Shown: positions 1-9,519, counted from the stretch's first letter. The stretch is 64,000 bases of DNA from Alistipes sp. (GCA_017555905.1 JAFZFP010000016.1:62001-126000); one strand, 5' to 3'. Numbers and translations are program-made. The notes: a model not told the origin generated them from the letters alone.

Positions 1-2
1 GC

Positions 3-158
3 GGAGACTCGGCCATCATAGATTACCGAGGCTGTACTATGGTGGATATGGCAGCGAACGAGGGTGTAGAGGTTGTGGAGATAGATAGTGAGGCTCTCGT
101 TGCCTTCAGGGCGAAGTTCAACGTGGGTCGCGATGCAGATAGTTTTAACATAGGATAA
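3..158 (+). CDS. C-terminal end of a nitrilase-family omega-amidase (partial)
   Basis: The window opens inside a rightward frame that ends in TAA at 156-158. The 51 visible residues start GDSAIIDYRG and end FRAKFNVGRDADSFNI. This matches the C-terminal end of the carbon-nitrogen hydrolase family, in particular YafV/NIT2-like omega-amidases, which finish with an acidic strand, an 'ID...L..FR..F....DAD.F' segment and little else. Omega-amidases hydrolyse alpha-ketoglutaramate or alpha-ketosuccinamate in the cytoplasm. The catalytic Glu-Lys-Cys residues lie outside the window, so the family is inferred from the tail only. The next gene begins 10 bases later on the same strand. Confidence 0.6.
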   Translation, partial: GDSAIIDYRGCTMVDMAANEGVEVVEIDSEALVAFRAKFNVGRDADSFNIG

Positions 159-168
159 TTGAGAATAT

Positions 169-945
169 ATGAGCGTAAATGAGATAGTTCTACTCCTTGG
201 TTCTGGAATCTTGGTGGGTATCATCAACACCTTGGGTGGTGGTGGTTCGGTGATCACTATGTCACTCTTTATGGCTATGGGTATGCCTATCGCCTTGGCT
301 AACGGTACTAATCGTATCGCCGTTCTGTTGCAGAACCTATCGGCAACAGTGGCCTTCTTGCGCAAGGGTATGCTCCACGTCAAGAGCGGATTGTTACTCT
401 CCATCCCAGCAATCATTGGTAACATCTTCGGTGCTATGGTGGCTACGGAGGTGAGCGAGTCGGTGTTCAAAATATGCCTTAGCATAGTGCTTGCCATAAT
501 CCTCATATACCTTATCTTAGGCAAAGATAAACAGCAAGTTACAGGTGGCCACGGCCTATCAATCAAGTGGTGGCACTACATCTGGTTCTTTATCATAGGT
601 TTCTACGGTGGTTATATCTACATTGGTCTTGGCTTCTTGATTTTGGCCATCACCATCTGGACTATGGACCTCGACATCATCACTGCAAACGTCATCAAGG
701 GTTTTGTGATATTCCTCTCTACCCCATTCGCCTTGGCCGTATTCGTCTATAACGGACAGGTGGAGTGGATGGCAGGTTTATTGCACGGTGCAGGTAACAT
801 CATCGGTGCGGTGATGGCATCGCATTGGGCAATGAGTTGGGGTGTCAAGTTTGTACGTTGGTTCACCCTCGCTATCATTGTGATCTTCTTCATAGATCTT
901 ATGGGTTGGATATCTTTACAATCGCTTCTATCGCACCTTTTATAA
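169..945 (+). CDS. TSUP (TauE/SafE) family membrane transporter
   Basis: 258 residues, almost entirely hydrophobic, with about eight membrane segments. Near the N-terminus a Gly-rich turn (residues about 22-28, TLGGGGS) followed by a 'P..LANGTNR..VL.QN' helix is characteristic of the TSUP/TauE-SafE family, which exports or imports sulfite, organosulfonates and related anions across the inner membrane. The substrate cannot be told from sequence. The ATG at 169 directly precedes the first hydrophobic stretch. The gene ends 9 bases before uvrA, so the two are probably co-transcribed, but no functional link is obvious. Confidence 0.85.
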   Translation: MSVNEIVLLLGSGILVGIINTLGGGGSVITMSLFMAMGMPIALANGTNRIAVLLQNLSATVAFLRKGMLHVKSGLLLSIPAIIGNIFGAMVATEVSESVFKICLSIVLAIILIYLILGKDKQQVTGGHGLSIKWWHYIWFFIIGFYGGYIYIGLGFLILAITIWTMDLDIITANVIKGFVIFLSTPFALAVFVYNGQVEWMAGLLHGAGNIIGAVMASHWAMSWGVKFVRWFTLAIIVIFFIDLMGWISLQSLLSHLL

Positions 946-954
946 CAAGAGTCT

Positions 955-3798
955 ATGGCAAAGAAGTCTATTGAGGTGACGGGAGCGCGTGTCCACAACC
1001 TTAAGAATGTCGATGTATCCATTCCACGTGACTCCTTGGTCGTTATCACGGGCCTCTCAGGCTCTGGAAAGTCCTCCCTGGCATTCGACACCATCTACGC
1101 CGAGGGACAGCGTCGCTATATGGAGACATTGTCGGCCTACGCACGCCAGTTTGTGGGAAATATGGAGCGACCAGATGTCGATCACATCACAGGCCTAAGT
1201 CCCGTAGTGGCTATCGAGCAGAAGACAACAAACAAGAACCCTCGTTCAACGGTGGGTACCGTCACCGAGATAAACGATTTCCTACGTCTGCTCTATGCTC
1301 GTGCCTCGAGAGCCTACTCACCACGCACGGGAGAGCCTATGGTGCGCTATAGCGACGAGCAGATTTGCAACCTTATGATTAACGGTTTCGACGGCCGTCG
1401 CGTAGCCTTCCTCGCCCCCGTAGTCAAGGGTCGCAAAGGACACTACCGCGAACTCTTCGAGACGATGCTCCGCAAGGGCTATATCTACGCTCGCATAGAT
1501 GGAGAGATACGCGAGATATCGTCGGGAATGAAACTCGACAGATACAAGATACACACTATTGATATGGTCATCGATCGCCTTGTCATTGGTGAGGCTCACC
1601 GCGACCGTATGATGACATCGCTTGGCGAGGCAATGAAGCAGGGCAACGGTACAATGATGCTCTACGACTACGGCACCGAGGGCATACGCTACTACTCGCG
1701 CAACCTTATGTGCCCCACCACGGGAGAGGCCTTCGAAGAGCCACAACCACACACCTTTTCGTTCAACTCACCCAAGGGTGCTTGTCCCTCGTGCAATGGC
1801 CTTGGTGAGCGTGCCGTCTTCGACATCCGCAAGATAATACCCGATGGGGCGCTCTCAATTCGTGAGGGCGGTATCGAGCCATTAGGTAAGTACCATAGCA
1901 ACCTCCTCTTTGCTATGATGGAGGTCTTGGGTCGTCGTTACGACTTTACTATTGACGACCCCGTAGATGATATCCCCCAGGAGGGTATGAATGCCATTCT
2001 CTATGGCGACTCGGAGCCTATGACCATCAATCTCTCGGAGTTTGGTGGCTCGGGTGGTACGTCGATGACGCAGTGGATGGGTCTGTCGGAGTGGTTACTC
2101 CGCAACATCGACGAGGAGTCGAAGCGCGGTGAGAAGTGGCGAGAGCAGTTCTTAGTAAGGGAGGTATGCCCCACCTGCCAAGGCTCACGCCTTAAGGCTG
2201 AAGCCCTCTACTTCCGTATCGGAGATAAGAATATAGCCGAGGTCTCGGCAATGTCTATAACAGAGTTCAAGGAGTGGATTTCGCATATCGACGACCTTCT
2301 TGATAGCAAGGAGCGCACCATAGCACGTGATATAATCAAAGAGATACGTGAGCGTACCGGTTTCCTCGTGGATGTCGGCCTCGGCTACCTATCCCTATCG
2401 CGCGCCTCACGCACCATATCGGGAGGCGAGGCCCAGCGCATACGTCTTGCTACGCAGATAGGCTCGAAACTCGTGAACGTACTCTACATCCTCGACGAGC
2501 CAAGCATCGGTCTTCACCAGAGGGATAACCAGCGCCTCATATCGAGCCTCAAGCAACTACGCGATGCCGGCAACTCGATAATCGTCGTAGAACACGACGA
2601 GGATATGATGCGCTCGGCGGACTACATCGTCGATGTCGGCCCATTGGCGGGTCGTCGTGGTGGCAAGATTGTAGCCACGGGAACATACGACGACATCTGC
2701 AAGAGTAACAGCATCACGGCAGACTACCTCACTGGCCGCAGACGCATAGAGCCACCAGCATCCCTACGCCCAGGAAATGGCAACTACCTCACCATACGTG
2801 GTGCTAAGGGTCACAACCTCAAGGGTGTAGATGTATCAATACCATTGGGTAAGTTTGTCTGCATAACCGGTGTTTCGGGATCGGGAAAGTCCTCTTTAAT
2901 AAATGGCACACTCCGCCCAATACTCTCACGACACCTATATCGCTCGTTCGATCAGCCACTAAAATATGAGTCGATAGAGGGTATGGAACATATCGACAAA
3001 CTCGTGGTTGTGGATCAGTCCCCCATTGGCCGTACACCAAGGAGCAACCCCGCGACATATACCAACGTATTTAGCGACATCCGAAAACTCTTCGAGATGA
3101 CTCCCGATGCACAGATTCGTGGATATAAGGCTGGTCGCTTCTCATTCAATGTCAAGGGCGGCCGTTGTGAAGAGTGTCGTGGCGCAGGTCATCAGACTAT
3201 AGAGATGAACTTCCTGCCCGACGTATATGTCAAATGCCGCGCGTGTGGTGGCAATAGGTATAACCGTGAGACTCTGGAGGTTAAGTACAAGGGCAAGAGT
3301 ATCAACGACGTACTCAATATGACTATAAATATGGCTGTTGAGTTCTTCGAGCATATTCCATCCATACACCAGAAGTTGCGCGCCATTCAAGAGGTTGGTT
3401 TGGGCTACCTCACTTTAGGACAGCCCTGCACAACACTCTCGGGAGGTGAGTCGCAACGCATAAAACTCGCCACGGAGTTATCCAAGCGCGAGACGGGTCG
3501 CACACTCTACATCCTCGACGAGCCAACAACGGGACTCCACTTCGAGGATATTAAGCAATTGCTCGACGTAATAAATCGCTTGGTAGATTGCGGAAATACG
3601 GCCATCGTGATTGAACATAACCTCGACGTAGTGAAGGTTGCCGACTGGATTATAGATATGGGTCCTGAGGGTGGCTCTGGTGGTGGCAATGTCGTGGTGG
3701 AGGGTACTCCAGAGAAGGTTATGAAGTGTAAGGAGAGTTATACGGGATACTACTTGAAGCAGATGGCCGACCATAGCGACACACCTGCCTCAAAGTAG
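955..3798 (+). CDS. uvrA: Excinuclease ABC subunit A
   Basis: 947 residues, normal length for UvrA, the damage-recognition ATPase of nucleotide excision repair. Two ABC modules are visible: Walker [10 protein letters not shown] at residues 33-41 and GVSGSGKSS near 640; signature SGGEAQR near 489 and SGGESQR near 829; Walker B/D-loop LDEPSIGLH and LDEPTTGLH. Zinc fingers appear as CPSCNGLG...CPTCQGSR in the first half and CEECRGAG...CRACGGNRY in the second. The protein works as a dimer with UvrB on DNA in the cytoplasm. The start follows the TSUP gene by 9 bases and fits the family N-terminus ([16 protein letters not shown]). Confidence 0.99.
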   Translation: MAKKSIEVTGARVHNLKNVDVSIPRDSLVVITGLSGSGKSSLAFDTIYAEGQRRYMETLSAYARQFVGNMERPDVDHITGLSPVVAIEQKTTNKNPRSTVGTVTEINDFLRLLYARASRAYSPRTGEPMVRYSDEQICNLMINGFDGRRVAFLAPVVKGRKGHYRELFETMLRKGYIYARIDGEIREISSGMKLDRYKIHTIDMVIDRLVIGEAHRDRMMTSLGEAMKQGNGTMMLYDYGTEGIRYYSRNLMCPTTGEAFEEPQPHTFSFNSPKGACPSCNGLGERAVFDIRKIIPDGALSIREGGIEPLGKYHSNLLFAMMEVLGRRYDFTIDDPVDDIPQEGMNAILYGDSEPMTINLSEFGGSGGTSMTQWMGLSEWLLRNIDEESKRGEKWREQFLVREVCPTCQGSRLKAEALYFRIGDKNIAEVSAMSITEFKEWISHIDDLLDSKERTIARDIIKEIRERTGFLVDVGLGYLSLSRASRTISGGEAQRIRLATQIGSKLVNVLYILDEPSIGLHQRDNQRLISSLKQLRDAGNSIIVVEHDEDMMRSADYIVDVGPLAGRRGGKIVATGTYDDICKSNSITADYLTGRRRIEPPASLRPGNGNYLTIRGAKGHNLKGVDVSIPLGKFVCITGVSGSGKSSLINGTLRPILSRHLYRSFDQPLKYESIEGMEHIDKLVVVDQSPIGRTPRSNPATYTNVFSDIRKLFEMTPDAQIRGYKAGRFSFNVKGGRCEECRGAGHQTIEMNFLPDVYVKCRACGGNRYNRETLEVKYKGKSINDVLNMTINMAVEFFEHIPSIHQKLRAIQEVGLGYLTLGQPCTTLSGGESQRIKLATELSKRETGRTLYILDEPTTGLHFEDIKQLLDVINRLVDCGNTAIVIEHNLDVVKVADWIIDMGPEGGSGGGNVVVEGTPEKVMKCKESYTGYYLKQMADHSDTPASK

Positions 3799-3807
3799 AA
3801 AATCGGA

Positions 3808-4368
3808 CTAAATAGCCAGCAGATTACCAGTATATTGCACACTATTATAATAAGGTGAACTTATTGTAAGTAGTGCGCCACCATAGTGTGAGTATATCTC
3901 AAAGGTAAAGGTGTAGGTGGTTGATGAAAACATCGTCGTACTAAAGGTCACGCTCCACCCATCGTGGGTCTGCTCGACGGTATAACCAGTAACATCGGGC
4001 AATACGTAGTTGAAAAGTACAGGGTAATAGGGAGGTGTGAAGCCCTTGATAAAAGGAATGCAGACATCCACAGCATCACTCCACACTACAACCTCATAGG
4101 AGGGATTCATCAAATTACGCATAATACCTGCAGGCATCTGTTGCATCGTCTGTGGCACAAACCGATAGTTGTGCGACAACACCAACGAATCAACAAATTT
4201 CTCGTAGTTAGCCAAACGCTCGGCACGTCGCTGTTGGCGAGCCTCCTGCTGTGCTGTACGTTGCGACTGACTCTTCACCGTGGCATCCTCCTCGGCATCA
4301 AGCACCCAAGCGACACCCGTCACAAGGATAGCGATAATTGCTACTGTAGTAAGTATTGGTTGTCTCAT
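3808..4368 (-). CDS. DUF4251-type exported protein
   Basis: 186 residues. An N-terminal hydrophobic segment (residues 4-23) without a lipobox cysteine suggests a signal anchor or signal peptide, followed by a charged Gln/Arg coiled region (about 32-60) and a beta-rich domain with repeated 'Y.V.F....' strands. The pattern (FVP..MQ.M....RNLMNP.YEV.V..D.V....PF.G......) matches DUF4251, a Bacteroidetes periplasmic family of unknown function. The ATG lies directly after a strong hairpin and T-run (4369-4405), so expression must come from read-through of the dacA transcript or from a weak promoter near 4430. It converges with uvrA, the two stops being only 9 bases apart. Confidence 0.75.
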   Translation of the reverse strand: MRQPILTTVAIIAILVTGVAWVLDAEEDATVKSQSQRTAQQEARQQRRAERLANYEKFVDSLVLSHNYRFVPQTMQQMPAGIMRNLMNPSYEVVVWSDAVDVCIPFIKGFTPPYYPVLFNYVLPDVTGYTVEQTHDGWSVTFSTTMFSSTTYTFTFEIYSHYGGALLTISSPYYNSVQYTGNLLAI

Positions 4369-4377
4369 AAAAAAAGA

Positions 4378-4405
4378 TGTTTGTTATCCCAAGGGACAAC
4401 AAACA
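4378..4405 (-). terminator. Terminator-like hairpin between dacA and the DUF4251 gene
   Basis: Read leftwards, TGTTTGTTGTCCC pairs with GGGATAACAAACA (one G-U pair) with a very short loop, then TC and seven T at 4375-4369. It has the form of an intrinsic terminator for dacA, but its T-run abuts the start codon of the next gene at 4368. Confidence 0.75.
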
Positions 4406-4434
4406 CCATACCAACCACTCTGGAAGCCAAAGGT

Positions 4435-5247
4435 TTAATCAGCCTGAGAATCCTCCTCACGTCGCTTATCGTTCTTACGCATAAGTTTGCGGATTGACGA
4501 TGCGAGGTTTTGTGGCTCTATATTACGCTTAATCTGTGAGTCGTGGGCCAAAGATATGCGACCTGTCTCCTCCGAAACAGCAATAACAATAGCATCCGAT
4601 ACCTCACTCATACCCAACGCAGCACGGTGGCGCATACCATAAGACTTAGGCACATCCTGCTGGGTGGAGGGCAACACACACTTCGCTGCCACTACCCTAT
4701 TGCCATTGATGATTACCGCACCGTCGTGCAACGGAGCATTCTTAAAGAATATATTCTCCAAAAGCGCAGTAGAGACCTTAGCGTCGATAGCAATACCACT
4801 CTCCTCGACAATACCCAAGTCGTTCGACTGCTTGATGATAATCAATGCACCCACCTTCTCGGCACCCATCTCCTGGCATGCAAGCACGATAGGATCGAGA
4901 TCTATGGTCGATTCATTCTTGCGGTTGCGAAAGTTGAAGATGCGAGAGAGCCACTCGAAACGCTCACGCTGGCGACCAATTGCTTGCAGGAAGTGACGAA
5001 TCTCGGGCTGGAAGATGATGAGTATGGCGATGACACCGACCGAGATGATCTGGCCGAGGATGGTAGAGAACAACACCAGGTTGAAGGTCTTAACAAGTAT
5101 CCACACGAGGTAGATAACAAAGATACCTACCATAATATATGGCGCACTCGTACCCTTCATTGCTCTATACATACCAAAGAGCAACGACGCTACCAACACG
5201 ATATCAATGACATCAACAAAGGTAAATGGTATGAATCCCATTATCAA
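4435..5247 (-). CDS. dacA: Diadenylate cyclase, CdaA type
   Basis: 270 residues. Three N-terminal membrane helices (about 11-27, 35-55 and 60-80) are followed by a short coiled linker and a DAC domain. The catalytic motifs are present: LHDGAVII with the DGA at 175-177 and MRHRAALG at 205-212. CdaA makes cyclic di-AMP from two ATP at the inner face of the membrane; the messenger usually controls potassium and osmotic balance and the cell wall. Start could also be the third codon (MGFIPF). I find no clear TAnnTTTG box upstream. The next gene downstream is the DUF4251 protein, separated by a terminator hairpin. Confidence 0.95.
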   Translation of the reverse strand: MIMGFIPFTFVDVIDIVLVASLLFGMYRAMKGTSAPYIMVGIFVIYLVWILVKTFNLVLFSTILGQIISVGVIAILIIFQPEIRHFLQAIGRQRERFEWLSRIFNFRNRKNESTIDLDPIVLACQEMGAEKVGALIIIKQSNDLGIVEESGIAIDAKVSTALLENIFFKNAPLHDGAVIINGNRVVAAKCVLPSTQQDVPKSYGMRHRAALGMSEVSDAIVIAVSEETGRISLAHDSQIKRNIEPQNLASSIRKLMRKNDKRREEDSQAD

Positions 5248-5292
5248 AAAGGTTTATTAATATTGCTATTTATATCAACGGTGCGAAATTAA

Positions 5293-5326
5293 TAAAAAAA
5301 GCCGACATACCAAAGTGTAAGTCGGC
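5293..5326 (-). terminator. Terminator of the OmpH-like gene
   Basis: Leftward GCCGACTTAC and GTATGTCGGC form an imperfect stem (5301-5326) followed by a run of T (positions 5300-5293 read on the minus strand). It closes the OmpH-like gene and insulates dacA. Confidence 0.8.
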
Positions 5327-5351
5327 AATTTTTCGATTGTTTTACTCCTAA

Positions 5352-6032
5352 CTATAAAGCCTCAGCCTCGTAAAGTTCATCAACCTTCTTGAGGACTACA
5401 TCCGAGATGTTGAGTGTAGGGTCAGCATCAACTACAGATACTGCATTGATAATCATCTTATAGCGCTTGTCGGCATTAATCTCGTCGAGAGCCAAACGAG
5501 TAAGCTGCTGGAAGCGGTTCATCAACACAGCCTGCTCCTCGGTCAAAGCCATCTCCTCCTCCTGCAACTTCTGACCCTCGGTCTGAACTGTAGACTGAAG
5601 AGCGTTCATACGAGTCTGGATAGACTCGCCCTTCTTCTGCAAATCCTCCTGCTTCTGCTGAGCATTGAGAGTGGTGATGAGGCCCTTCTCGTAGTCCTGC
5701 TGGAGTTTCAAGGCATCAGACTGTAACTTATTGTACTCGTTAGCCAAGTTCTGCTCCTTCTTTGCCCAACCCTCCTGAGTGGTTGTAGCACGCTGCTGGA
5801 ACTCCTTTACCTTGGTCTCAAGAGCGCTACCCTCAGTAGCATACAACTTGCTCGATGCCATAATATAATCGAGGTCTACGAATACTACATCGCCACTTGC
5901 TACACACTCCACGGTGCGAACCTCGGTGGTATCGCTCGATGTTGCAACCTTATCCTCATTGTTGGTTGAAGTGCCTGTGCAAGAGGCAAACAACGACGAT
6001 AGTGCAACTACAAACAAAATGCTCTTTTTCAT
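5352..6032 (-). CDS. OmpH/Skp-family periplasmic chaperone lipoprotein
   Basis: 226 residues. A lipoprotein signal (LSSLFASC, cysteine 18) is followed by a short acidic Ser/Thr linker, then a strand (VVFVDLDYIMASS) and a long Gln/Glu/Lys coiled coil at about 65-180 containing 'LQ.D...GLITT..AQQKQE.LQKK'. This is the layout of OmpH/Skp, which chaperones outer-membrane proteins in the periplasm. The lipid anchor is unlike E. coli Skp but common in Bacteroidetes homologues. A TACCTTTG box at 6083-6076 drives it, back to back with the ruvA promoter. Confidence 0.88.
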   Translation of the reverse strand: MKKSILFVVALSSLFASCTGTSTNNEDKVATSSDTTEVRTVECVASGDVVFVDLDYIMASSKLYATEGSALETKVKEFQQRATTTQEGWAKKEQNLANEYNKLQSDALKLQQDYEKGLITTLNAQQKQEDLQKKGESIQTRMNALQSTVQTEGQKLQEEEMALTEEQAVLMNRFQQLTRLALDEINADKRYKMIINAVSVVDADPTLNISDVVLKKVDELYEAEAL

Positions 6033-6075
6033 ACTTTCTATCTCAATTTTTAGTTAATTTTCTCAATTCAAAATA

Positions 6076-6083
6076 CAAAGGTA
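6076..6083 (-). promoter_or_regulatory. -7 box for the OmpH-like gene
   Basis: TACCTTTG on the minus strand, 44 bases upstream of the ATG; fits the Bacteroidetes TAnnTTTG consensus. No clear -33 TTTG at the right spacing. Confidence 0.65.
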
Positions 6084-6095
6084 AGAAAATTTATT

Positions 6096-6103
6096 TAATT
6101 TTG
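6096..6103 (+). promoter_or_regulatory. -7 box for ruvA
   Basis: TAATTTTG on the plus strand, 38 bases before the ruvA ATG. It lies only 12 bases from the divergent OmpH-like box, so the two RNA polymerase footprints probably overlap. Confidence 0.55.
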
Positions 6104-6141
6104 TAGAAATTTTGGATGTTTTTATTTTTAGCAACAACTAT

Positions 6142-6738
6142 ATGTACGAATATATTACTGGACACGTTGCCGAGGCAACACCGACCTACGCCGTTATTGA
6201 GGCTGGTGGCGTGGGCTACTTTATCAACATATCGCTCAAAACCTTCACCGATATCGAACACTCGGAGCAGACCCGCCTATTCACTCACTTCATTGTCAGG
6301 GAGGATGTTCAGACCCTCTTCGGCTTCTCCTCAAAGATTGAGCGAGAGTTGTTCCGACGACTAATCAGCGTTTCGGGCGTGGGTGGAAATACGGCACGAA
6401 TGATACTCTCTACATACACCCCTCAGGAGTTGCAAAATATCATCGCTACGGAAAATGCTAAACTCCTCAAAAACGTCAAGGGTTTAGGACTCAAGACCGC
6501 ACAAAAGATTATCGTAGAACTCTCGGGCAAGATGCTCGAACTCGCTGGTTCGGATTCCACAACTACCTCAGTACCAAGCAAAGAGGTTGCTTCGGGCATA
6601 TACGACGAGGCCTTGGCAGCACTCAGTATGCTCGGCTTCCAGAAGTCGGCTTCGGAGAAGGTGCTTCGTTCGATTCTCAAGGAGAGCCCCACTATGGCTG
6701 TGGAGGATGTTATCCGCCACGCCCTAAAGCAACTTTAG
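6142..6738 (+). CDS. ruvA: Holliday junction branch migration protein RuvA
   Basis: 198 residues from the ATG at 6142; a frame opens 10 codons earlier but MYEYITGHVAEATP is the family start. Three RuvA domains are visible: an OB fold (about 1-65, 'YAVIEAGGVGYFINIS'), the helix-hairpin-helix domain (about 70-140: 'LISVSGVGGNTARMIL' and 'LLKNVKGLGLKTAQKIIVEL'), and the C-terminal UBA-like domain (about 155-198, 'DEALAALSMLGF...A...VLRSIL'). RuvA tetramers bind four-way junctions and load RuvB helicase. RuvB is not nearby. Confidence 0.97.
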   Translation: MYEYITGHVAEATPTYAVIEAGGVGYFINISLKTFTDIEHSEQTRLFTHFIVREDVQTLFGFSSKIERELFRRLISVSGVGGNTARMILSTYTPQELQNIIATENAKLLKNVKGLGLKTAQKIIVELSGKMLELAGSDSTTTSVPSKEVASGIYDEALAALSMLGFQKSASEKVLRSILKESPTMAVEDVIRHALKQL

Positions 6739-6819
6739 ACTCGATAGATACAAACTACATACCTCATACCTTTTGGCACCATTTTTTATCAAAAAAGTGG
6801 TGCTTTATAAAATAATTTG

Positions 6820-6827
6820 TATCTTTG
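6820..6827 (+). promoter_or_regulatory. -7 box for the FKBP lipoprotein gene
   Basis: TATCTTTG, 18 bases before the chosen ATG at 6846; supports that start over any codon upstream. Confidence 0.7.
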
Positions 6828-6845
6828 TGCGATATATATCTATGT

Positions 6846-7463
6846 ATGAGACGCATTGAAAAAATATACTATATCGCGGTTGCCGTCTTGGCTACCCTCT
6901 TTGCTGTGGCGTGTAGCAACGAGAACGACAGCGTGCTAACGCAACAACAGACTAACATAGAGAGGTATCTCAAGAATAGCCATAGCCCTCGCCTCATCAA
7001 CGAGGAGGAGATTGCACAGTCTATAGAGGAGGAGCCACAGTTCTACACCCGTTGGGGCTTGAACATCTACCGCTACATAGCAACCTACTACGACGAGGGA
7101 CGTCAAGATAAACCAGAGATTAGCCTCGGCACAACTTTCGACATCACATACACAGCATACATCTTCACGGGCAACAAACCTAAGGTTCAAGATATGTATG
7201 CCACAAACGACGAGGAGTCTATCGAGGAGTTGAGAGCATTGGGACTCAACACCACCTACGAGTGGACCACTGATCCGATGCGTATAACATTGGGTGAGAC
7301 GGAGTTGATAAGTGGACTTGAGACCGCCTTGCAGGGGTGTCGCGAGGATGACGAGGTGGAGATATACCTCACCTACGAATCAGCCAATGGCAAACATTAT
7401 GTAGGCAAGGTACCAAGCAAGTCACCCGTGATGTGGATGATTAAAATTGTAAACGTAGAGTAA
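6846..7463 (+). CDS. FKBP-type peptidyl-prolyl isomerase lipoprotein
   Basis: 205 residues from the ATG at 6846. A lipobox cysteine (VACS, residue 23) ends the signal peptide. The C-terminal half resembles the FKBP fold: 'ISLGTTFDITYTAYIFTG', then 'ELISGLETALQGCREDDEVEIYLTYESANGK' and a final 'PVMWMIKIVNVE' strand. It probably catalyses prolyl isomerisation in the periplasm or at the outer membrane, as do GldI-like lipoproteins of the phylum. The usual 'Y G' turn of active FKBPs is replaced by 'NGKHYVGK', so activity is uncertain. The next gene follows 5 bases later and also encodes a lipoprotein. Confidence 0.75.
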   Translation: MRRIEKIYYIAVAVLATLFAVACSNENDSVLTQQQTNIERYLKNSHSPRLINEEEIAQSIEEEPQFYTRWGLNIYRYIATYYDEGRQDKPEISLGTTFDITYTAYIFTGNKPKVQDMYATNDEESIEELRALGLNTTYEWTTDPMRITLGETELISGLETALQGCREDDEVEIYLTYESANGKHYVGKVPSKSPVMWMIKIVNVE

Positions 7464-7468
7464 GAGAT

Positions 7469-9025
7469 ATGAGAAAACTGCTTTTAGGAATAGTGCTTTT
7501 CGCGGCGACACTAACATCGTGTATCAAAGAGCCCGAAGTACCATATACCGAAATTGAACAACGCTCACTACGCGCCTGGATGGAGAAGTACCACAGCGAC
7601 TTGGTGGACAACTACCAAGAGGAGGGTGGATACTATGTCGAGGTATTGGAGCGTGGCGTAGCCGACTCACTCCCCATCTCAGGAAAAGATGTATGGGTAT
7701 GGTTTGACTTTACGGCACGCAACCTCAGCGGAAATGTTCAAGAGACCCGCAGTTATGAATTGGCTACACAACTCGGCACCTACACCGACTACACACACTA
7801 CGTTCCCGCCTACCGCTTCAGTGGCAAGGATAGCCATACTCAGATGGAGGGCACATATTTGGCGACATTCAACAAACTCAACATCCGCAACCAGGAGAGT
7901 GGACAGATGGAGGAGTTTGAGGTGCGCTACGGCACAAAACTACGTCTATACCTACCATCATCTATCGTAGGTAGCACATCATCGACCAACGATGGTGGTT
8001 ACGAGGGAGACTACTCGTCAGACGTATCGAAGCCAATGATTGTCGATATGCGCATTTGGGGCCACGTAAACAACCCCGTAGCATACGAGGGTAATCGTGT
8101 GGAGAGTTTCGCAAAGACCAATGGTGGTCTCTGCTACGAACATAAAGCAAAAAAGGAGGAGACAGAGGCTAAGAGTCTATATCGCAGGAATATAACTCGT
8201 AGTGGTGAAGAGCAGGTGGAGGTAGATACTCGTCCGCTGGAGTTCTACGACGGCCGTTGGCACCAGCCTCTCGACACCGTTGCACATCTGCTCGTAAACT
8301 ACACATACAACCCTGAGCGTAGTCTCGATTTTAAGGGTGCAATCTCAGCCGATACGGCAATGTACTCTACCGAGAGTGAGTATGTGGGAGGCAAGATCTA
8401 CACCAACGGTGTTTCAGACGTAGATCGTCGTATCGATGCAGCACTCTTGGAGCGTTTCGGCAAAGGTATCGACACTGAAAACATCCTTGAGGCGGACTCA
8501 ATCACAAAGAAGACGACAGCAAAAATTTGGTATATCGGCCGTTTCCTCGATGGCTTCATCTTCGACACAAACATCGACGAGGTGAAGGAGATTATCTATG
8601 GCGAGGTCGCTACACCAGGCGAGGCGCTCTCGTTCAACACCACAGACAACGAGGAGAATAGTTATATCTTGGCGTGGGAGTACGCCATCCCTACCCTACG
8701 ATTGGGTCAGTGGGCTGCCATCCTCACCGTATCGACATACGGCTATGGTCTAAGTGGCAAGATTGGCTCGCATAAATCGACGACAACGACTGATTCGTCA
8801 TACTACGACTACGCCAACTACTACAACTATATGAACTATATGAATAGTATGTATGGCTATGGTTACGGCGGTATGTATAACTCGGGCTACTATGGTTACA
8901 ATCCATACTACTACGGCTACGACTACACAAACACTTCTCAGGGTACTACAACAACCGTAACAACGACCTCCTCGGAGATTCAATCATACGCTCCATTGCT
9001 CTTCCAGATATTCGTGGAAAAGTAG
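7469..9025 (+). CDS. Lipoprotein with N-terminal FKBP-like region and Tyr/Gly-rich tail
   Basis: 518 residues. Lipobox cysteine 18 (LTSC). Residues about 28-110 ('LRAWMEKYHSDLV...GGYYVEVLERG.ADSLPISGKDVWVWFDF') resemble the start of Bacteroidales FKBP-related lipoproteins (DUF4827-like); the large middle part I do not recognise. Near the C-terminus, residues about 435-485, a low-complexity segment is packed with Tyr, Asn, Met and Gly, followed by a Thr/Ser run and a short end strand (YAPLLFQIFVEK). It lies 5 bases after the FKBP lipoprotein and ends at a terminator, so the two form an operon and may act together at the outer membrane. Function unknown. Confidence 0.6.
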   Translation: MRKLLLGIVLFAATLTSCIKEPEVPYTEIEQRSLRAWMEKYHSDLVDNYQEEGGYYVEVLERGVADSLPISGKDVWVWFDFTARNLSGNVQETRSYELATQLGTYTDYTHYVPAYRFSGKDSHTQMEGTYLATFNKLNIRNQESGQMEEFEVRYGTKLRLYLPSSIVGSTSSTNDGGYEGDYSSDVSKPMIVDMRIWGHVNNPVAYEGNRVESFAKTNGGLCYEHKAKKEETEAKSLYRRNITRSGEEQVEVDTRPLEFYDGRWHQPLDTVAHLLVNYTYNPERSLDFKGAISADTAMYSTESEYVGGKIYTNGVSDVDRRIDAALLERFGKGIDTENILEADSITKKTTAKIWYIGRFLDGFIFDTNIDEVKEIIYGEVATPGEALSFNTTDNEENSYILAWEYAIPTLRLGQWAAILTVSTYGYGLSGKIGSHKSTTTTDSSYYDYANYYNYMNYMNSMYGYGYGGMYNSGYYGYNPYYYGYDYTNTSQGTTTTVTTTSSEIQSYAPLLFQIFVEK

Positions 9026-9058
9026 TTTCAACCGAGAGAGGGGCATACTAAATTTAAT

Positions 9059-9100
9059 GTGGCTACGCTAACTTAATAGTTAGGTGGCCACACTCTTTTT
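9059..9100 (+). terminator. Terminator of the lipoprotein pair
   Basis: GTGGC...CTAAC...GTTAG..GGCCAC forms an interrupted stem followed by CTTTTTA. The 9026-9288 gap otherwise holds only the promoter of the next operon. Confidence 0.65.
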
Positions 9101-9219
9101 ATATATAGGTGTCGCATAAAAAGACAACATTCAAGGGTAAAAAGGCAGAATAACACCCACGAAACGAAAAATAGAAAAAAATATTTCAAAAAAATGTAGG
9201 TAGTTTGCGAAATTATATG

Positions 9220-9227
9220 TACATTTG
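9220..9227 (+). promoter_or_regulatory. -7 box for the 2-oxoacid oxidoreductase operon
   Basis: TACATTTG, 62 bases upstream of the ferredoxin-subunit ATG, giving a leader of about 55 bases. No TTTG at the ideal -33 spacing. Confidence 0.55.
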
Positions 9228-9288
9228 TTTGGTTAATTCCGTGAAATGATTAAACCAACAATTTAACAATCTATAAAACTACTGTCGT

Positions 9289-9516
9289 ATGGCAAAAATC
9301 AAAGGAACAGTTGTCGTCGATGTTGAGCATTGCAAGGGTTGTGGTGTATGTGTTGCATCTTGCCCCACACAGACGCTCGGTTTATCGACTGAAGTAAACG
9401 GCAAGGGTTATCCCTTCGCTATTATGGTTGAGCCGGATAAATGTACTGGTTGCGCTTCTTGCGCCATTATCTGTCCGGATAGTTGTCTAACGGTGTATCG
9501 CCAAAAATTCGAGTAA
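9289..9516 (+). CDS. korD: 2-oxoacid:ferredoxin oxidoreductase, delta (2x4Fe-4S) subunit
   Basis: 75 residues with two complete 4Fe-4S motifs: Cys 15, 18, 21, 25 (CKGCGVCVASC) and Cys 52, 55, 58, 62 (CTGCASCAIIC). It is the electron-transfer subunit of a 2-oxoacid:ferredoxin oxidoreductase, passing electrons from the TPP centre to free ferredoxin in the cytoplasm. It is first in a four-gene operon in the order delta-alpha-beta-gamma, with 3-6 base gaps. Order and sizes fit 2-oxoglutarate (Kor) or branched-chain 2-oxoacid (Vor) enzymes; sequence alone does not settle the substrate. Confidence 0.9.
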   Translation: MAKIKGTVVVDVEHCKGCGVCVASCPTQTLGLSTEVNGKGYPFAIMVEPDKCTGCASCAIICPDSCLTVYRQKFE

Positions 9517-9519
9517 GCT

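Noticed and set aside
4543..5292. A 249-codon plus-strand frame across dacA
   Set aside because: Antisense to the diadenylate cyclase, whose catalytic motifs are intact; the plus frame shows no domain and no promoter.
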